DNA from: Ptychodera flava
Taxonomy: Eukaryota; Hemichordata; Enteropneusta; Ptychoderidae
Assembly (NCBI RefSeq): GCF_041260155.1
Contig: NC_091933.1
Coordinates: 31,365,933-31,429,932 of the forward strand
Length of the DNA stretch: 64,000 bases
Direction: 5' to 3'
Position numbers and translations under genes: made by a program. Below are positions 59,461 to 64,000 of the stretch, one piece after another. The notes beneath the pieces were generated by a model, which saw only the letters and a list, made by a program, of their open reading frames with translations, did not search any database and was not told the origin of the DNA. Each line of letters begins with the position of its first letter. Within the stretch, counting starts at the first letter, position 1.

Positions 59461-60459
59461 ATGACGCAATCCGAGAGTAAAGCCATACTGTTGGGCCTTT
59501 TCGTCTGTAGTTCCTGGCTTTACGTGTGTGGTGGTACCTGTGTTCCTGCAACGAATGTGTCTTGTCCCGACGTGTGTATCTGCCAGTACTGTGATCTGCC
59601 ATGGCCAATTAAAAGGCTGAGAGTAAGTTGCGACTCCAAGAAGTTGAATTCTGTACCCCAAGATATACCACTGGAAACAGTATCTCTCAACCTTGCCAAG
59701 AATAATATCGGAATGTTGAGAAGACCCGGAGAGATTTCATATTTGAAGAATCTTTATCGACTTGATTTGAGTTACAACCAGCTGGATAGCAACAACATTC
59801 ATTCTAAAACGTTCGATGGCCTTGTAGAGTTAAATAACTTAATTCTAAAGTTCAACAGAGCTCTTAAAATAATTCCTAATGAGTGGTTCCGTACTTTAAA
59901 AAATCTGTGGAAAGTAGATCTGGAAAGAGCTCACGTGGAAACAATTTCTGAAGACGCTTTCAGATTTAATACGAAGTTACGATTCATTGTGCTTCGTGAT
60001 AATCAAATTAAAACTATTGAACCAGGCTTGTTTCAAAATTTGCCGTCACTCGAGAAAGTCCTGCTCCAAACAAACCAGCTGAAGTATTTACCTCCCGATA
60101 TGTTCAATGGATCAGTGAACACTGACGAACTTAATGTGTATAACAACAAACTCACCACAATCTCCTCCGATACTGGACTTCAATATATGGAAAACTTGAA
60201 ACGACTGTCGGTGTACCAGAATCCATTAGACTGTGGTTGTGATCTGGTGTGGTTTCGACAGTGGATTGGCACTAATGACGTCATCGTGAAACCTCACAAC
60301 ACCACATGTGCATCGGGAGTAAATCTGATGAAGTTCAATCCGGATGATCTGCAGTGTGAATTTTCCGTTGCAATGGTGACTGTTTCGGCAACAATGGCGT
60401 TTCTCATCTTATGTTTACTAATAACAGTCCTTTTTAGCATCAGGTGGAGGATCAGGTGA
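59461..60459 (+). CDS. LRR transmembrane protein, array copy 7
   Basis: A 332-residue protein from the ATG at 59,461 (MTQSESKAILLGLFVCSSWL). The frame is open to 59,377, but the internal start aligns with the pseudogene copies and begins the signal peptide. LRRNT CX7CX3CXCX2CX12C, seven LRRs, LRRCT (NPLDCGCDLVWFRQW, TTCASG, DDLQC), TM helix about VSATMAFLILCLLITVLF, then SIRWRIR. The stop TGA lies in AG|GTGAGT. A nearby upstream repeat (GCATCGGCGCATGGAAGGTC and a variant) is a local duplication just before the conserved AAGCAGAACTAC block. Surface receptor or adhesion role inferred only. Confidence 0.88.
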   Translation: MTQSESKAILLGLFVCSSWLYVCGGTCVPATNVSCPDVCICQYCDLPWPIKRLRVSCDSKKLNSVPQDIPLETVSLNLAKNNIGMLRRPGEISYLKNLYRLDLSYNQLDSNNIHSKTFDGLVELNNLILKFNRALKIIPNEWFRTLKNLWKVDLERAHVETISEDAFRFNTKLRFIVLRDNQIKTIEPGLFQNLPSLEKVLLQTNQLKYLPPDMFNGSVNTDELNVYNNKLTTISSDTGLQYMENLKRLSVYQNPLDCGCDLVWFRQWIGTNDVIVKPHNTTCASGVNLMKFNPDDLQCEFSVAMVTVSATMAFLILCLLITVLFSIRWRIR

Positions 60460-60461
60460 GT
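60453..60461 (+). other. 5' splice donor overlapping the stop, LRR copy 7
   Basis: TCAG|GTGAGT with exon end at 60,455, phase 2. Confidence 0.7.
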
Positions 60462-60735
60462 AATTTTGTAAATATTAACAACCACGACATGATTCACTTT
60501 TAGACTGAAATAACTGCAGCAGCATTGCTAATTAACACAGCACAGGGTTTTTTTGATCATACATCCTGAGACACATTGTTTATCTATTTATAGATGATTT
60601 ATTCAATTTCAGTCGATGTAAAACGCTCTTGTACGTAGTCAATCAAAATACTTTACCATTAACCTTTGTTCTCTGTTCAATGTAAGCTAAACATTCTTTT
60701 ATGACAATTTGTTATTTTTCTGGTCATAAGTTCTA

Positions 60736-60778
60736 GTATGTATGTATGTATGTATGTATGTATGTATGTATGTATGTA

Positions 60779-60829
<51 letters not shown>

Positions 60830-60945
60830 ATGTATGTATGTATGTATGTATGCATGCATGCATGCATGCATGCATGCATGCATGCATGTATGTATGTATG
60901 TATGTATGTATGTATGTATGTATGTATGTATGTATGTATGTATGT
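60736..60945. repeat. Compound (TATG)n (TG)n (TGCA)n microsatellite
   Basis: TATG repeats, then about 28 bp of TG, TATG again, nine TGCA units and TATG again. Frames on both strands are spuriously open. Confidence 0.97.
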
Positions 60946-61356
60946 GCAATGCTTACATTGACATCTAATTTTCAGTTGGGTGCAGAATACCTTTGTCACT
61001 CATTACATCAATGCTGTTTCACTGTCTTGTGTGACAAGAGTAATCCTTTTTACTTCAACATATGCTACTTAAAAGAGAAAACACAATAGAAATGTATTCT
61101 TTTATGCGACAAAAATAATGGAATCATAAACCAAATTTACAGATATTTTACCTTGAAAGGGTTTCCACCGGGAGAGTGCAATGCTTCTAAATTATTGTTT
61201 CCGAATGGACGGCTAAAGTAAATTACATTAATAATGACCTTGATCTAAGTTCAATCAGTCTGTATAACCAGCTTCAACCAATGACAACTGTAAGGTAATT
61301 GTATTATCAGTTTCATTTGGAATGTCATACAACATTACTAATCATATACATTACAG

Positions 61357-61504
61357 GGCTAGTTTCGTACTCATTCAGTGCATTCGCTGTGATTATTTTT
61401 GCATGTACGTGTTTTGCACTTCGTACCCTGCCATTGTTCTTGTTGGTGCCCGACTGTTAGTGGCAGGTCAGCGTACCAACCAGTGTTTGTCAGACATAAC
61501 GTAA
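61357..61504 (+). other. Weak candidate downstream exon for LRR copy 7
   Basis: TACATTACAG|GGCTAG gives an acceptor in the phase matching the donor at 60,455; the frame then runs about 49 codons (ASFVLIQCIRCDYF...) to a TAA. A homologous acceptor-like site follows copy 6 (54,896/54,897, TTGAAG|GGCTG), but the two translations drift apart by indels, as non-coding DNA does. I consider it possible but not probable. Confidence 0.15.
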
Positions 61505-61769
61505 ATATATATACACGTAATCCATACAGTCATAACAAGGTGACCAATCTGTTATCTTGTGCCTGCCCTTGCATAATTCATCTGTAGTTAGTGAATCGAT
61601 ACGAAATAGTTGGATGTTTTGCGACTCAAGAAGCTTTCAAACGGCCGACAAGGTTTACAATGACTCTCTAGTACGTATTGCATTTCTGTCGACGTGTACT
61701 GTGGCTGGTTATGACGTTCAGCATTCTCACTTCATGGAGCTTGTTCAACACTATATCCCTATATTTAAA

Positions 61770-61860
61770 TAATAACACATGAGAGCAAGGGCAAGATCAC
61801 GATTTATTGCCTGCCCAAGGGATGGTGGTCATGATCGAAATATTGATGATGCCCGAGCCG
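61770..61860. mobile_element. Half of a hairpin MITE (same family as 13.03 kb)
   Basis: Matches one arm of the 13,026-13,208 element (AAGGGCAAGATCACGATTT, CCCAAGGGATGG, ATTGATGATGCCCGAGCCG) and stops exactly at the palindrome centre. The other arm is missing, replaced by unrelated DNA. Confidence 0.8.
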
Positions 61861-61899
61861 TAAGGGTTCATTTTCATATTAATGACGGCACCTAATTTG

Positions 61900-62250
61900 G
61901 TGAAACCTGCTACAGATATTCATCTGATAAATATCTAACTGTGCTATGAAACATTGAGCAGTGTCAAGTTAATCAAGAGAGCATTGCATATATGATGAAC
62001 TTGTAATTAATTATATTACACCAAAGTAAAAGCATTAAAATTGATGAAACGTGCTACAAATGTTGATCTGATAGATATCTAATTGTCCCATGAAGAATTG
62101 AGCAGTGCCAAGTAAACAAAAATCTCATTTTCATATTAAATAAAGTTTTGTAATTAGTGATTTAACTCTGAGAGTACTGTGCATAAGTTGCTTAAACCTG
62201 CTACATATAATGTAACAGATACCTGATTGTTACGTGAAGTATACTACCAT
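61900..62250 (+). repeat. Diverged ~146-bp tandem repeat, about three units
   Basis: Units begin near 61,901, 62,046 and 62,193 with (A)AACCTGCTACA-like sequence followed by ATCTGATA-ATATCTAA and TGAAACATTGAGCAGTG-like blocks; the third unit is shortened and diverged. Confidence 0.6.
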
Positions 62251-63069
62251 TAATGAACCAGTTGTAAAACACGTGAGCACATTCAGTTCACATCTGGTAG
62301 TGTGATTGCCGGGACTTTACCGCGTTCATGTAATTCTGTGACATGGCGCCCTCTTACTACTATTTTGATAGGTTTATATATCATGTCATCGTGAACACTA
62401 CAGTTGTAAACGAATAGCTAGGTCAACGCACTGTCGAGGAGTCCATCTGACATTAAGGATTTATGCCCGATAATATTACCTGTGTAAGCGATTTTGCGTC
62501 AGCAACACCAATTTTCGTGGCTTAAACGCCTCTCAAATATGCCATTCAGGGCGGAGGGATGCAATAAGCAAACAATAGCATGCACAGTGAACGCACTTTT
62601 GAGAGTAGGTTCTTGCATGTGTGCACAAAGCAATCCGCCGATTTGGCGCTGTTTTTTAAACGTGGCGATTTCACTTTCCCTTATTTTAAGTTTCTGTAAG
62701 CCATTCTCCTGACTTCAATAAGCATGTTACATATTGTGTCATTGCGAGCTCTACGGTAGTTTGAATATCAGACGTCGGCAAAAATTAAAGCCCAAAACCT
62801 GTTAGCAGATATTTTCAGTTGGCATATTAGTTTTTTTAACCATTCATTGCCTTTTTAGCATATCTAAAGATTTATTGTGGCAATTTTGCAAGCGTCATGT
62901 GACACCAACGTCCCATGATAACTCACTGACCAGAAGCATCAGTGAAGCAGAACCGTTGCACTAACGGCACAGTCATACCAGCAAGCGATCAGAAACACTT
63001 ATTTGAAGGTATTTATGTGATTACTGAGAAAAATATCTGATTTGACAACGGTAGTGTGCAGACGAAATA

Positions 63070-64000
63070 ATGGCACTTGCTGGCTATCTCTTCTGCCTTC
63101 TTGTTTTTGGTAACTTCCTGTATGCCCAGGGTGTGGTATGTAAACCTGCGAAAAATGTAACCTGTCCCAGTGTCTGTCTCTGTCAAATGTGTCAGACGGG
63201 CCATGGTCGTCCGGTTAAAAAGCTTTGGGTCGACTGTGGATTTAAGAAGCTGACTTCTATACCTGCAAAGATACCACAAGAAACGTGGCGCTTGGACCTG
63301 TCTAATAATAGAATTGGTAGGCTCGACGCATTGGAGTTTTCACATCTTGCGAATCTTACTGTTCTCGACCTGAGCAACAATTTGCTAGACGCCAATCAAA
63401 TGGACCCTCGGATATTCGAAGGTCTAGGGAACTTGAATTATCTGATCCTGAAGTACAATAGAGCAATCAGTACGATTAAGAGTGAGTGGTTCCGTCCTCT
63501 GCAGAACCTGTCGAAAATTGACCTAATGCGAGCTAATGTGGAAACCATTTCTGAAGACGCCTTCAAATACCAGGTCAAGCTCCAATATGCACGTCTCATG
63601 GAGAACCGTATAAAGAAGATTGAACCGGCACTGTTTCGGAATTTACCTTCCCTGAAAAAGGTATTGCTTCAAAGGAATCAGTTGGAATATCTGCCTCCTG
63701 ACATGTTCAATGGATCAGTGAACACTGACGAACTGAATGTGTATAACAATAAACTCACCACCATCTCTTCGACGACTGGTCTTCAAAATATGAAGAACCT
63801 GAAACGACTGTCGGTGTACCAGAATCCCTTAGACTGTGGTTGTGATCTGGTTTGGTTTCGCCAGTGGATTGACACCAATGACATCATCGTGAAACCTCAG
63901 AATACAACATGTGCATCGGGAGTAAACCTGATGAAGTTCAATCCTGAGGATTTGCAGTGTGAATTTCCTGTTGTCATGGTGACTGTTTGGCACGACAGCG
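63070..64000 (+). CDS. LRR transmembrane protein, array copy 8 (cut by window edge)
   Basis: The frame from the ATG at 63,070 (MALAGYLFCLLVFGNFLYAQ) is open for 310 codons to the window end. Signal peptide about 1-20, LRRNT (CX7CX3CXCX2CX14C, with two extra residues in the last loop), seven LRRs, and a complete LRRCT (NPLDCGCDLVWFRQW, TTCASG, EDLQC). The last visible residues (VTVWHDS) are polar where other copies enter the TM helix; the DNA is two bases shorter than copies 6 and 7 there, so a frameshift at the TM start is possible but cannot be judged at the edge. Upstream, CATGTG at 62,896 stands at the position of the E-box in other copies. Confidence 0.85.
   Translation, partial: MALAGYLFCLLVFGNFLYAQGVVCKPAKNVTCPSVCLCQMCQTGHGRPVKKLWVDCGFKKLTSIPAKIPQETWRLDLSNNRIGRLDALEFSHLANLTVLDLSNNLLDANQMDPRIFEGLGNLNYLILKYNRAISTIKSEWFRPLQNLSKIDLMRANVETISEDAFKYQVKLQYARLMENRIKKIEPALFRNLPSLKKVLLQRNQLEYLPPDMFNGSVNTDELNVYNNKLTTISSTTGLQNMKNLKRLSVYQNPLDCGCDLVWFRQWIDTNDIIVKPQNTTCASGVNLMKFNPEDLQCEFPVVMVTVWHDS

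Larger units (their letters stand above)
56450..60590 (+). repeat. Older duplication unit C, homologous to units A and B
   Basis: Collinear with 42,630-47,590: shared blocks include GAGAACTTGTCGACACAAAA, GTCAGAATGTCTTTCATAAG, AATCTATAGGTC and TTCGCCTGA. It is more diverged and lacks the ~790 bp with the palindromic element. It carries the intact LRR copy 7, so units A and B preserve a broken sister of that gene. Confidence 0.85.
60462..63069. other. Intergenic between LRR copies 7 and 8
   Basis: Contains a compound microsatellite, a region (61,250-61,490) homologous to the DNA after copy 6, a half hairpin MITE and a decayed tandem repeat (61.9-62.25 kb). No gene is recognised except a weak candidate exon at 61,357-61,504. 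Confidence 0.5.

Noticed and set aside
60677-61089. Long open frames with MYVC/HTYI repeats on both strands
   Set aside because: Microsatellite translation, as above.
17843-64000. Lamprey-type variable lymphocyte receptor locus (incomplete gene plus donor LRR cassettes)
   Set aside because: The copies are complete exons with signal peptide, caps and TM; no incomplete germline gene or isolated LRR cassette cluster is seen. Pseudogene copies could donate by conversion, but somatic assembly has no support here.
17843-64000. Toll-like receptors
   Set aside because: LRRNT, LRR, LRRCT and TM are compatible, but no TIR domain is encoded next to any copy in this window. A TIR exon beyond the window cannot be excluded.
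1-64000. CRISPR arrays, operons, bacterial promoters, rRNA or tRNA genes
   Set aside because: Nothing resembling these was seen; the repeats are eukaryotic microsatellites, MITEs and segmental duplications, and no tRNA cloverleaf was recognised by eye.

Overview
This is metazoan genomic DNA: AT-rich, gene-sparse, full of microsatellites and short inverted-repeat (MITE-like) elements. It carries one bHLH-Orange transcription factor gene and a tandem family of secreted/membrane leucine-rich-repeat (LRR) proteins. The style (expanded LRR receptor family, palindromic MITEs, polymorphic-looking tandem duplications) suggests a marine invertebrate, perhaps an invertebrate deuterostome such as amphioxus or a hemichordate. 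That is inference; nothing in the window fixes the species.

Layout. 1-5.9 kb: no recognised gene, two large microsatellites and a pogo-like MITE. 6.0-7.9 kb, minus strand: a bHLH-Orange (Hes/Hey/Helt/clockwork-orange superfamily) repressor-type gene with a huge Gln/His-rich C-terminal half. 7.9-17.8 kb: no recognised gene, MITEs and simple repeats. 17.8-64 kb: eight plus-strand copies of an LRR ectodomain + transmembrane cassette, starting at 17,843, 28,679, 38,616, 46,487 (pseudogene), 52,129 (pseudogene), 53,596 (frameshifted), 59,461 and 63,070 (cut by the window edge), plus a ninth relic (5' flank only) near 41.4-41.66 kb. A 3.9-kb foldback-like element lies at 32.07-36.01 kb, and a ~5.65-kb direct tandem duplication (42.18-47.86 and 47.86-53.50 kb) carries the two pseudogenes.

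The main discovery candidate is the structure of the LRR array. Each copy is one uninterrupted ~1-kb exon with its own ATG, signal peptide, LRRNT, seven LRRs, LRRCT, one TM helix and a few basic cytoplasmic residues (W-R/W-I-R). It ends at the same position and phase in a strong 5' splice donor (AG or CG, then GTGAGT or GTAAGG). The apparent stop codon (TGA or TAA) lies inside that donor. This is the layout of clustered-protocadherin variable exons: tandem exons each encoding an entire ectodomain and TM, all able to splice in phase 2 to downstream exon(s), possibly a shared cytoplasmic exon beyond the window. As in protocadherins, membrane-proximal sequence (last LRR and LRRCT) is nearly invariant, even at many synonymous sites, while N-terminal repeats differ. 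The common downstream exon is not demonstrated here; it is a prediction testable by RNA junctions.

The LRR products, if expressed, would be type I membrane proteins at the cell surface that bind unknown ligands. The bHLH gene is a nuclear DNA-binding repressor candidate with CACGTG E-boxes upstream of its own start; CACGTG also lies 128-205 bp upstream of five of the LRR copies.
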